This document shows positions 1-8,073 of a stretch of DNA of 64,000 nucleotides, piece by piece. The notes beneath the pieces were generated by a model, which worked only from the letters and a program-made list of their open reading frames with translations, searched no databases and was not told the origin of the DNA. The translations under genes and the position numbers were made by a program. Source of the DNA: Pseudomonas gessardii (lineage in GTDB: Bacteria; Pseudomonadota; Gammaproteobacteria; Pseudomonadales; Pseudomonadaceae); contig NZ_MNPU01000003.1 of assembly GCF_001983165.1 (NCBI RefSeq), positions 124,001 through 188,000 of the forward strand, given 5' to 3'. Numbering within the stretch: position 1 is the stretch's first letter; every line of letters begins with the position of its first letter.

Positions 1-405
1 TACCAAGACAAAAAATCCCAAGGCCTGGAAATACTGGGTTTCCCCGCCAACAACTTCAAGGAACAAGAACCGGGTAGCGATGTGGAAATCGTTGAGTTCT
101 GTTCAGTGAACTATGACATTCACTTTCCGTTGTTCTCGAAAATATCGGTTGTCGGCGCGGACCAGCATCCTCTCTACGCCGAGCTGACTGCCGCACAACT
201 CGAAACGACGGGTGAGGGCCCTTTTCGGGAGCGTCTGCAGGGTTATGGAATCGAGTCAGACAACACAACGGACGTACTCTGGAACTTCGAAAAGTTTCTG
301 ATTGATCGGCAGGGCACGGTCGTTGCTCGTTTTGCTCCGGACATTGCGGCTGATGATCCTCGTTTGCTTGAAGCAATCGAAGCTCAATTAGTCCAAGAGG
401 CGTGA
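1..405 (+). CDS. Glutathione peroxidase, BtuE type (C-terminal part)
   Basis: The gene enters from the left edge in frame 1 and only its last 134 residues are present. It reduces hydroperoxides with glutathione or thioredoxin. The motif [13 protein letters not shown] corresponds to the family block FPCNQFxxQEPGS, keeping the catalytic Gln of [12 protein letters not shown] carries the catalytic Trp-Asn pair. The usual Cys of FPC is Ala here, but a Cys in VEFC sits where the resolving Cys of thioredoxin-dependent members lies. The peroxidatic Cys would be upstream of the window. The stop codon is one base before the PanC-like start, so the two genes are very likely co-transcribed. Family assignment is secure; its role beside the PanC-like gene is unknown. 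Confidence 0.88.
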   Translation, partial: YQDKKSQGLEILGFPANNFKEQEPGSDVEIVEFCSVNYDIHFPLFSKISVVGADQHPLYAELTAAQLETTGEGPFRERLQGYGIESDNTTDVLWNFEKFLIDRQGTVVARFAPDIAADDPRLLEAIEAQLVQEA

Positions 406-406
406 A

Positions 407-1294
407 GTGGTGCTGACAGTCGATACGGTTAGCGCGCTTCGTGCGCTCGTGGCGCGTGCACGAGGTGAAAACAAGAAAGTCGCGCTGGTGCCGACAATGG
501 GCAACTTGCATGACGGTCATATCGCCCTGATTCATTGCGCAAAGCAGCGAGCCGACTTTGTGGTCGCCAGCATCTTCGTCAATCCACTCCAGTTCGGGGC
601 GAATGAGGATCTGGCCAACTATCCTCGGACCCCCGACGCCGATCGCGAAAGACTGGTCAACGCCGGGTGTGATGCGCTGTTTGCCCCTGCTGTCGAACAG
701 ATCTATCCAGATGGAATGCTCAATCAGGCCATCGTCAGTGTGCCGAACGTGTCTGATGGTCTTTGCGGTGCAGCACGCCCTGGTCACTTTGACGGGATGG
801 CCACTGTCGTTGCCAAGTTGCTGAACATCGTTCAGCCAGACGTGGCGGTTTTCGGGGAAAAGGACTATCAGCAGCTGGCAGTCATCCGCTCGATGGTCAG
901 GGATCTCAATATGGTGACTGACGTTGTCGGTGCACCGACGATCCGGGCCGCGGACGGCTTGGCATTATCGTCGCGCAACGGCTATCTGAGTGACCATGAG
1001 CGTTCGGTAGCCCCCGTCCTTTACGCTTGTTTGAAGCAAATGGCGGCGAGTATCCAGATTGAGAGGCGGGTGGATGAGCGCCAGTTGATTGAATGTCATC
1101 AACGTATAAGCGACGCCGGTTTTCAGCTGGAATACTTTGAAGTCAGGAATGCCCAGGATTTAAAACCTCTGACAAGCACCGATACTCACTTTGTGATTCT
1201 GGTGGCGGCGCGCATCGGCAAAACGCGGCTCATTGACAATCTGACAGTGGAATTTCGGACATCAAAAAGATCACCAGAGGAACAACACCAATGA
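407..1294 (+). CDS. panC: Pantothenate synthetase (PanC) family ligase
   Basis: A 295-residue member of the pantoate-beta-alanine ligase family, which activates a carboxylate with ATP and joins it to an amine. Visible motifs are [11 protein letters not shown] (ATP-binding HIGH-like site, near residues 28-38), [17 protein letters not shown] (KMSKS-like region) and the C-terminal [10 protein letters not shown]. Translation starts at GTG 407 or the adjacent GTG 410; no ATG is better placed. It lies one base after the peroxidase stop and overlaps the next gene by four bases (ATGA). Housekeeping panC normally follows panB, which is not the neighbour here, so this may be a second copy recruited as an amide ligase for another acid and amine. 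Symbol given by family only. Confidence 0.85.
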   Translation: MVLTVDTVSALRALVARARGENKKVALVPTMGNLHDGHIALIHCAKQRADFVVASIFVNPLQFGANEDLANYPRTPDADRERLVNAGCDALFAPAVEQIYPDGMLNQAIVSVPNVSDGLCGAARPGHFDGMATVVAKLLNIVQPDVAVFGEKDYQQLAVIRSMVRDLNMVTDVVGAPTIRAADGLALSSRNGYLSDHERSVAPVLYACLKQMAASIQIERRVDERQLIECHQRISDAGFQLEYFEVRNAQDLKPLTSTDTHFVILVAARIGKTRLIDNLTVEFRTSKRSPEEQHQ

Positions 1295-2148
1295 GCCTTT
1301 ATCGAGCGTTCACTGTTCTTGGCCTGTGCCTTGTCTCTCTTGTCGGCATGGCTCAACAAGCGCCAGTGGATGCCTATGGTGCCGACACCCAGCGTGCCAA
1401 CGCCTTGCTGGTAAAAGCTGTCGCCGAATACAAAGCCAAGGGCGACACCGCTATGGCCGAGTTCAGCCGGCAGGGAGCCTATGTCGATGGTGAGCTGTAC
1501 ATCTACGTGGTCGATACCTCCGGTGTGATGCTTGCCAGCGGTGGGCCTTCGGTTTCACTGGTCGGAAAACCGGTGGTCAGTGTGCTGGACGACGACCTCA
1601 AGGCTGCATTACAACAAGCCATTTCGCAGCCAGAAGACGGCATCGTGCGTAGCGCCGAATACCGCTGGTGGAACTGGCAACACGGCAAGGTCGAGCGTAA
1701 GCGCGTGTTCTATCAACGAGTGAAAGATCGGGTGATCTCCGTGGGTTACTACATGCCACGGTCCAGCCCCGAGCAGGCACAACAGCTGCTGCGCCAGATT
1801 TCCGAGCAAGTTGCCAGCAACGCGAAAACCACCGTCGAGCTCATTAATCAGCACGATAAGCAGCTTACCCAGGATGATCTTTACGCCTTTGTGGTGGACC
1901 TGAAAACCAAGCGGTTCGTCGCTCACGGCTTTTCGCCCCGGCTGATCGGCACCGACTTCAAGTCATTGCGCTCAACCGACGGCAAGCCGATTGGCGAGGA
2001 CATACTCAAGCAGATGAACGCGCATGAAGCAGGCGAGATCACCTATCAATGGCGCAACCCTATGACCGGGCAGAACGAATACAAGAGGACTTTTCTGCAG
2101 CGGGTTAATGGATACGTCGTGGCCGTGGGCTGCTATGCAATCAAATGA
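1291..2148 (+). CDS. Exported tandem Cache-domain protein
   Basis: A 285-residue protein with an N-terminal signal peptide (about residues 1-21, ending near GMAQQA) and no other membrane segment, so it is probably periplasmic. Two related halves follow. The first contains [16 protein letters not shown] (about 70-85) and a [16 protein letters not shown] segment; the second contains [17 protein letters not shown] (about 196-212) and [10 protein letters not shown] near the end. This is the pattern of single-Cache (sCache_2) small-molecule sensing modules. There is no kinase, methyl-accepting or GGDEF output, so it would bind a ligand or serve a partner. It overlaps the PanC-like gene by ATGA and so is translationally coupled to it. 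Confidence 0.75.
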   Translation: MSLYRAFTVLGLCLVSLVGMAQQAPVDAYGADTQRANALLVKAVAEYKAKGDTAMAEFSRQGAYVDGELYIYVVDTSGVMLASGGPSVSLVGKPVVSVLDDDLKAALQQAISQPEDGIVRSAEYRWWNWQHGKVERKRVFYQRVKDRVISVGYYMPRSSPEQAQQLLRQISEQVASNAKTTVELINQHDKQLTQDDLYAFVVDLKTKRFVAHGFSPRLIGTDFKSLRSTDGKPIGEDILKQMNAHEAGEITYQWRNPMTGQNEYKRTFLQRVNGYVVAVGCYAIK

Positions 2149-2190
2149 TCAAGGCAGGAACAACAGGAACCCACTGTCAGGAGCGTACGC

Positions 2191-2932
2191 ATGACTGATT
2201 TGGTATTGCTGCATGGCGGAAACCATGGGTCCTGGTGTTGGGAACACTTTGTGGAAGCGTTAAACCAGCAACCCGGATGCTTCGACCGCGTGATCACTCT
2301 GGATATGCCAGGGTGCGGCAAGAAGCGCGGTCGGGATGTTGCGTCCCTGCGGCTAGACGACGTGGTCAACGAACTTAATGAAGACCTGCATGCACTCGGC
2401 GTGAACCAGGCCGTGTTGCTTGGGCATTCCATCGCGGGGGGGCGTGCTGCCAATGATGGTGGTGGCCGCTCCGCAACTATATTCGCAGCTGGTTTACCTG
2501 GCCTGCGCATTGCCCAGTGAAGGCCAATCGATTCTGGAGTTGCTTGGCACTACGCTGCATGGCGAAAGCCCGGAACATGTCGGTTGGCCGCTGGACCCAG
2601 TGCAAACAACTCCTCAAGCGCTGGCCGTGGCCATGTTCGGTCAGGACTTGAGTGAGCAAACCCTGAGTTGGTTGTTAAGCGAAGTGAGTCAGGACACGAC
2701 GCCACTCTGTGTGGCGACAGACTCCATCAGTCGTGAGGGGTATCAAGGATCGATCCCGGCGACTTACATCATCACCCTGCGCGACAACATTTTGCCCATC
2801 GACTGGCAGCGCCGTTTTGCGCAACGTGCCGGTGCTGGCGTGGTGATCGAAATCGATACGGCGCACGAGCCGTTCGTATCACACCCCCAGCTGCTGGCGG
2901 ATGTCGTACGGGGTATAGAGCGGCATGAGTGA
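2191..2932 (+). pseudogene. Alpha/beta hydrolase, frameshifted in a G7 tract
   Basis: The start ATG 2191 opens frame 1 with the plant-esterase-like beginning LVLLHGGNHGSWCWEHF and the nucleophile elbow GHSIAGG. After the seven-G run at 2436-2442 that frame leaves homology and stops at 2520. The rest of the protein continues in the +2 frame as VLPMMVVAAPQLYSQLVYL and ends at 2932 with the catalytic His region TAHEPFVSHPQ. Six Gs instead of seven would restore one continuous hydrolase of about 246 residues with Ser, Asp and His all present. It may be a true pseudogene, a slippage-controlled gene or an assembly error. It lies 42 bases after the Cache gene and abuts the MFS gene. Confidence 0.8.
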
Positions 2933-4134
2933 TGGGCAATATCGGTGTTTTAAGCCGGAGCGACGGCACGGCAAATCAACGCAACGGGTTGATCCTGTCC
3001 ATCATCGTATTCAACTTTGTCTCGTACGTGTGCAGTGGCTTGCCGCTCGCGGTGTTGCCGGGCTACGTCCTCAATGACCTGGGCCTGACCTCGGTTTTCG
3101 CGGGTGTGGTGATCAGCTCGCAGTACCTGGCGACGCTCCTGGCCCGCCCCTTGGCCGGTGGCGTGGCTGATCGCCTGGGTGCCAAATACGCGGTTGTGTG
3201 CGGGTTCAGTGGCTTGATGTTGAGCGGCGCCCTGACGGCGCTCGCCATTATCCTGCCCACCCAACCCTGGTTGACCCTGACGCTATTACTGCTGGGGAGG
3301 CTGGTGTTGGGGGCGTCCACGGCCATGATCTCCACGCCCTGCTGCACCTGGGCCATCGGGTTATGTGGTGCCCCTCGGGCGGCACAGGTCATGTCGTGGA
3401 ACGGAATAGCGGCTTACGGCGGCACGGCTGTTGGCGCGCCACTGGGTGTGCTGCTGCGCAATTCGATGGGTATCGCCAGTGTGGGACTGTGCACCGTGTT
3501 GCTTGGCTTGGCGTTCCTGCTTTTGGCTCTGGGCAAGCGCCCAGCGCCATTGGTTGCAGGCGCCCGGCTGGCTTTTTATCGAGTCCTGTTCGCGGTCATG
3601 CCCAACGGCCTGGTCCTGGTTTGCAGCTCGGTAGGATTTGGCGGGCTTACGGCCTTCGTCGCACTGTATTTCGATAGTCTCGGCTGGGACCACGCCGCTT
3701 ATTGCTTAAGTGGTTTCGGCGCAGGCTTCATCGTTGCCCGATTGTCGTCGCCGGGAATACTGCAGCGATTCAGAGGGTACAAAGTGGTGGGCGGCTGCCT
3801 GCTTGTGCAGACGTTGGGCATGCTGCTGATATGGCTCGCGCCTTCGCCTGCGCTGGCAATTGCCGGCGGCGCGCTGACCGGCATAGGGGTGTCATGGGTC
3901 TACCCGGGGCTTGGGGTGGAGACATTGGCCAGCACTCCGGCCGTGAACCGTAACTCGGCGCTCAGTGCCCTTTCATTATTCTTCGATATTGCAGTGGGGA
4001 TGGCCGGTCCGGTGATGGGCCTGGTTGCGTCAGGTTTTGGTTTTGCTGCGATATTTCTCTGTGCAGCACTGATGTCGATGGGCGGGTTTCTGGTAGTGCT
4101 CTGCCTATGGCGGAAGGGCCGTATACGCGATTAG
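2932..4134 (+). CDS. MFS transporter
   Basis: A 400-residue, strongly hydrophobic protein with about twelve predicted membrane helices, typical of a single-domain major facilitator. The loop between helices 2 and 3 has the MFS signature-like sequence GGVADRLGAKYAV (about residues 71-83). It resembles the YfcJ/YhhS-type exporters in length and layout, but the substrate cannot be read from the sequence. GTG 2929 and ATG 2932 are adjacent possible starts; ATG is chosen. The start overlaps the stop of the hydrolase, so it is the last gene of the peroxidase-PanC-Cache-hydrolase operon and could export the product or take up a substrate. Confidence 0.85.
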   Translation: MGNIGVLSRSDGTANQRNGLILSIIVFNFVSYVCSGLPLAVLPGYVLNDLGLTSVFAGVVISSQYLATLLARPLAGGVADRLGAKYAVVCGFSGLMLSGALTALAIILPTQPWLTLTLLLLGRLVLGASTAMISTPCCTWAIGLCGAPRAAQVMSWNGIAAYGGTAVGAPLGVLLRNSMGIASVGLCTVLLGLAFLLLALGKRPAPLVAGARLAFYRVLFAVMPNGLVLVCSSVGFGGLTAFVALYFDSLGWDHAAYCLSGFGAGFIVARLSSPGILQRFRGYKVVGGCLLVQTLGMLLIWLAPSPALAIAGGALTGIGVSWVYPGLGVETLASTPAVNRNSALSALSLFFDIAVGMAGPVMGLVASGFGFAAIFLCAALMSMGGFLVVLCLWRKGRIRD

Positions 4135-4339
4135 TGTTAGTTGTTTAATAGCATACCTCTGTTTCACATAACTGACGTGCAAGTAAGCTCTCCGACGATC
4201 TGTCAGCGGGAAAATAACAGAACCAGCTATACCGCTATTGGCCGATTGCTGCGTGTCATGTCGGGTCGGAATCGACCCGAACCGAGCTCTCAGCGATATA
4301 TACATAACTACAAGGAGTTCAGCGTTATAAGAATTCGAC
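4135..4339. other. Intergenic gap with a perfect hairpin
   Basis: No gene seen between the convergent MFS and integrase genes. At 4261-4280 an 8 bp arm TCGGGTCG pairs perfectly with CGACCCGA across GAAT. No T-run follows on either strand, so it is not a classical terminator; it could still end transcription or be an integrase-associated site. Confidence 0.5.
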
Positions 4340-5794
4340 TTATGAGGACGGCAGAGTCTCTGCGGCTGCGTAGTCTGGAAAGGACATCATCGACTCGATC
4401 GCTGGGTGCTCGTAGGTTGAGGACAATACGGCGCTGAGTCGATCGCCCAACAGATTCCAGGCGCGTTTCTTCTCTTCGGCATAGTCGTGATGCAGGTAGT
4501 GGCGTCTCACCCGAGAGCCGGCCAGCACATGGTTTTGACAGCGATCGATGACGTCCAGGCTGACACTCAAGGCCTGCATCATGGTCGCTCCCGTTCGGCG
4601 CAGGTCATGCGGTGTCCAGTCACCGTTCTGGCCGTTGGCAAGGACCAGCGTATCGTCATGACGCCGCCTGGAGAGGGCCTTGCGGTTTTTGAACCGCGCC
4701 TGGCGATCGCCGACCTGTTTACTCACCACTTTTACGTCCACATGCCCATCATCCAGCTTGTTCGGGAAGCACCATTGGGAATGTCCCGTTAGGGTCTTCA
4801 GTTCCTGAAAGAAATGCAGGGCGAAGGGGGAGAGGAATACATGGTGGTCCTGTTTCTTGCCGCGAGTGCCTTTGACGTTTTCACTGGGGAGGAACCACGT
4901 CTGCTGGTCCAGATCGACATTTTTCCATTCGGCCTGGAGCAACTCGCCAATCCGGCACAGGGTGCCCAGGCTGATCCAAAGCGCGAGTTGGGTTTCCTTC
5001 TTCAGTGGTCGAATGCCGTCGTATTTTTGGCCTGCGGGGAGAGCGTTGTAATCGGCGGTCATTTGCTGGAAGCGGTTGTGCAGTTCCAACAGCTCAGCCG
5101 GCGAAAGGATGCGGCTTCTTTCCGGTTCGTAGTCGGCAGGGATCAAGGGGGAGATGTCGACCAGCTCAGTTGGATCACCCTCGATCAATAAGGTCCGCCA
5201 AGGTTGGCGCTTTCTGGCCCAGCTAAACATCTGGGTAAGGTCGGCGAAGAAGCTGATCGCTTGCCGGTAAGCGCCGCGGTTGAGCACGGTGCGGATCAGC
5301 GCTCGAACATCGTGTTCGGAAACATTGTTCACCGCTGTCTTGCCGAGTGCCGGGTATAGGTCCTTGTTAAAGCGTCGTTGCAACTCGGCGTTACCGTCTT
5401 TGCGTGCAACACCATCCAACAGCCACGCCTTGGCCAGATCCTGGACGGTCAGTGTTTGCACCTTGCGCGTCTTTTCCTGTTCGGCCTCTACGTTAGCCAC
5501 GGCGTGCGCCTGTGCCTTAGCGGTTTTCTTGTGTTCGTTGGGATTGATCTGCTCATCGATGAGCGCACGGGCCTGGTTACGTGCTTTACGGATGTCCGTC
5601 AGGGATTTGCGCGGCCAGGACCCGCAGGCGTACTCTTTGTTCTGGTCGCCCCACCGATAGCGATAGAAAAAACTGACCGACACGCCGTCTTTACGCAGGG
5701 AAATTCGACCGGCCAGATTGCCGTCCTCCCTGAGGATTCGGCCGGCATCATTGGCGGTCAGCGACTCGAGTTCTTTGATGGTGATTTTGGCCAT
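4340..5794 (-). CDS. P4-type tyrosine recombinase (integrase)
   Basis: A 484-residue site-specific recombinase of the kind that inserts genomic islands at the 3' ends of tRNA genes. Residues 1-95 look like the N-terminal arm-binding (DUF4102-like) domain, followed by a core-binding region and the catalytic domain. The catalytic pattern is visible as CRIGELL (Arg), HDLRRTG (His and Arg), NHVLAGS (His) and YLHHDY (nucleophile Tyr). The ATG at 5794 (MAKITIKEL) is preferred over an in-frame ATG ten codons upstream. The gene starts only 58 bp from a tRNA-Pro(GGG) 3' remnant, as expected for an integrase next to its attachment site. It lies outside the two repeats that flank the toxin locus. Confidence 0.93.
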   Translation of the reverse strand: MAKITIKELESLTANDAGRILREDGNLAGRISLRKDGVSVSFFYRYRWGDQNKEYACGSWPRKSLTDIRKARNQARALIDEQINPNEHKKTAKAQAHAVANVEAEQEKTRKVQTLTVQDLAKAWLLDGVARKDGNAELQRRFNKDLYPALGKTAVNNVSEHDVRALIRTVLNRGAYRQAISFFADLTQMFSWARKRQPWRTLLIEGDPTELVDISPLIPADYEPERSRILSPAELLELHNRFQQMTADYNALPAGQKYDGIRPLKKETQLALWISLGTLCRIGELLQAEWKNVDLDQQTWFLPSENVKGTRGKKQDHHVFLSPFALHFFQELKTLTGHSQWCFPNKLDDGHVDVKVVSKQVGDRQARFKNRKALSRRRHDDTLVLANGQNGDWTPHDLRRTGATMMQALSVSLDVIDRCQNHVLAGSRVRRHYLHHDYAEEKKRAWNLLGDRLSAVLSSTYEHPAIESMMSFPDYAAAETLPSS

Positions 5795-5851
5795 AAAATG
5801 GGTTCCCCCTACTTTTACCCCCACAAAAACGTCGGCTCTTGGTGGACGTTA

Positions 5852-6003
5852 CTGGACTCTCGTAGAGCAGAACACCGCTGGAGCTCAAGTAAATACTAGC
5901 TTAGAAAAATCCAGAGTAAAATTTTGGAAGCTTTCAAAAAGTATGAGAAAGGAGATGGGGTGCTAGGGGTCGAGTGTTCGAATCACTCCGTCCCGACCAT
6001 ATT
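5852..6003 (+). repeat. Direct repeat A: tRNA-Pro(GGG) 3' end, probable att site
   Basis: This 152 bp stretch matches 28583-28734 without gaps, with about 14 mismatches counted by eye. Its right end, about 5954-5999, is the 3' part of a tRNA: anticodon-arm remnant GATGGGGTGC, T-arm GAGTG-TTCGAAT-CACTC, acceptor strand CGTCCCG, then ACCA. From memory this fits Pseudomonas tRNA-Pro(GGG). The 5' half of the tRNA is absent, so no functional tRNA is encoded. The left part is non-tRNA sequence shared by both copies, as expected for the same side of two tandem insertions. Confidence 0.82.
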
Positions 6004-6015
6004 ATTCAATGACTT

Positions 6016-6043
6016 AGCCCAATCTGAAAAGGTTGGGCTTTTT
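6016..6043 (+). terminator. Rho-independent terminator after tRNA remnant A
   Basis: AGCCCAATC pairs with GGTTGGGCT (one G-T pair) across a six-base loop and is followed by TTTT. It stands 17 bases after the tRNA CCA, where a tRNA terminator is expected. Confidence 0.75.
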
Positions 6044-6139
6044 CATGCGTAGGGACTTTTGCGGGGGGCATCCCGTTTTTCTCCTCAAGATTGTCAGCGC
6101 CGGCCCGCGAGAGTCGGTTGCAGATATGTAAGGAGGCGT

Positions 6140-6495
6140 CGGATTTGGCACCGCCTTGCAGGATGTTTGGCACAGGGTGTCTGCCTTAGAAACGCGGGAT
6201 TTCGCGGAGTTTTTGGCACCGTGGGGCGGCGCAACTCGGCGTGAACCCTGGCCCAGTCGGGCATTGGACGCTGATCGCTGGGAACGGTGGGCGGCGGTGG
6301 AAAAAGCCGCTGTTGCAACTCGGCGTCCGTTAGCGAAGACGGCCAAGTCAGGCCGCTGGCAGCAAAGCGATTGAGATACTCACCGACGCTGGCTCGACCC
6401 ACTTGCAAGCTGACAGCGACCTGCCGGGCAGATAGGCCGACCTCGAATTTGAGACGTAGCACTTCTCGAATCTTACGCATGGATAACCGCTCCAC
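6140..6495 (-). mobile_element. Decayed IS21-like element: istA 5' fragment joined to terminal repeats
   Basis: From ATG 6495 leftward, 91 residues match the start of IS21/IS408-type transposase IstA: MRKIREVLRLKFE, a helix-turn-helix region with GLSARQVAVSLQVGRASVGEY, and PMPDWARVHAELRRP. Homology ends at about 6223. Directly after it come three copies of TTTGGCAC (6144-6151, 6166-6173, 6212-6219), which look like the multiple end repeats of IS21-family elements. Most of istA and all of istB are missing, so an internal deletion is the simplest explanation. It cannot be mobile by itself. Confidence 0.65.
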
Positions 6496-6539
6496 GACGA
6501 CCTCTCTGCTTCGATAAAAGAGGTCGATGGTAGTGAATT

Positions 6540-6937
6540 AATCCTGCGTTGCTGCCTGCTTTAAGGGTGGCCGGATGGCCGTGGAGTCCGCAGGCCTCCT
6601 TTGCCGCCATACCAGCGCCCGCGAGAATAGTCGGATCGGCGTTGCGCAGGGCGCTTGCCTGGCCGATAGCATCAATACTAGACTTCGCGGCCTTTGGACT
6701 GAGACCACCAGCCAACAAGGCTTCTGCACCGCCCAGAATAGAGTCGGGATCATTGCCATACGACTTTGATACTCGGAATATCTCTTTGCGCATATCTTCA
6801 TTTTGAGCCGGCGACATGTTGGCCGTCTGTCCCAACTGGATCATCCTTCGGTCAGTCTTGGTACTATTTGCTACCGACAGCCCAACACCGATACCCAACC
6901 CAGCTCCGGCTAAGTGACCATTAACGCCCGACATCAT
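6540..6937 (-). pseudogene. Phage tail tape-measure protein fragment
   Basis: An open stretch of about 132 residues resembles the N-terminal domain of phage tail tape-measure proteins. The pattern is MIQLGQTANMS, then EDMRKEIFRVSKSYG, then SILGGAEALLAGGLSPKAA and IDAIGQASALR, which follows the usual order of a helical repeat with an LxxxGLS block. Tape-measure proteins are normally many hundreds of residues, so only one end is left. The reading frame runs into the decayed IS21 element. No capsid or replication genes remain nearby, so this is a relic of a former prophage or tailocin. Confidence 0.6.
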
Positions 6938-6994
6938 TCCCCTGAGGGGGACGTGCTTAGGTCGCTCTCGTTGAAGTGCTCTTTAGATGTCATC

Positions 6995-7228
6995 TCAAAC
7001 CCCCTCGACTTTAGGCTTCAAGAGCGCCAAGGCACCCGATGGGTTACGTACGCCAATGCCCATCAGAATCTTCCTCATCAGTGGATCGTTTCGTTCCAGC
7101 TGTTCGATGTTTAGTGGCAACTCAAGCACCTGGCCAGCCGCGAGTGCCTCGACGATGCGGATGTCATCATCGATGGAAAGCGTACCCATGTTGATGTGGG
7201 ACATCTCTGCTGCGAGCAGTTTGTCCAA
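6995..7228 (-). pseudogene. Small phage-tail-like remnant
   Basis: A 77-residue open frame with ordinary protein composition: MDKLLAAEMSHINMGTLSI at the start, then DDIRIVEALAAGQVLELPL, ending in NPSGALALLKPKVEGV. It lies just upstream of the tape-measure fragment on the same strand, the place where tail-assembly proteins are encoded in many tailed phages. I do not recognise a family with certainty. No clear ribosome-binding site is seen, and the region upstream is out of frame, so it is probably part of a decayed gene. Confidence 0.4.
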
Positions 7229-8073
7229 ACCCAGGACGAGGCGGTTGACCGTAAATTAAGGTAGGGCGTTGATCAACTCATCGTTAGTGGCGTAGCCCAG
7301 TCGCACGGCCTCGGAAATAGCGATGAAGCACTTCCGGAATTGCCAGGCGCCCCATTGAAAGCTTAGCTTCACGCGCGTTGTGCTTGAGGTGCTCACTGTT
7401 TTGCCGCAACTGGTCTAGGTAGTTCGCCCATTATTGAACCGCCTCCCGGCGCTGCACTAGCAGTTGAGGGCGCGCATACACAGCGCCCAACGCACCGCTA
7501 TGACCTGAGAGGAGCGAACGGTTCAGTTTGGTGTAGGGCAGGGAGGGCCACAATGGCAGTTCTCCATTCCCGGTCAAGACTATGCTCCAAGAATGGTCTA
7601 CGTCTCTTGCAATGGTTTTTCGGATCCTAGTGGAATACGCAAGTGAATGCGCCCTGAAAACGCCATCTGGGCTGACCTGATCAGCAACCATGACAGAGAC
7701 TTGCGTGCTGCGGGTTACTTGCTGGACAAGGAGCCGCCTACCGACGCAGCGGGCGACTGAAATCGATGGGTTGCTGCCGCATAAGTGGCAACCGGTTTAA
7801 TCACGCAAGGCGTGATGCCCGGACGCATACCCTGCACTCGCCCTGCTAGGGTTTGTACGTATGTTTTATCATGACACCGCGCACCACCAGAATCGGTCGC
7901 AAGCTTTGTATGAATAGTCATATTGGGGAGTATCCAAGTTGGAATCGAGCACTTCCCAGGACCAAATAAATCGGGTCTGACGCTATTAACGAATGATACG
8001 AATGGCGCCACTGAGCTGGCGCCATTCGGGCAACGGCAGGGCTGGCCAACGAGTGCGAACACTTCGTTATCCA
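7229..8073. other. Decayed region without a convincing gene; hairpin at 8000-8027
   Basis: Short open frames occur on the minus strand (7431-7691 and 7715-8074) but have Cys/Pro-rich, unconvincing translations. The second would start at an ATG overlapping the TcB-TcC stop (TAATG). At 8000-8027, GAATGGCGCCA pairs perfectly with TGGCGCCATTC across CTGAGC, just downstream of the toxin gene. It may terminate or protect the toxin mRNA, although no strong T-run follows. Confidence 0.5.

Noticed and set aside
5923..5999. Intact tRNA-Pro gene at repeat A
   Set aside because: The 5' acceptor strand and D-arm are missing; only the 3' part matches a tRNA.
8000..8027. Strong Rho-independent terminator for the toxin operon
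   Set aside because: The stem is perfect but no T-run follows on the minus strand, so it was kept only as a hairpin.
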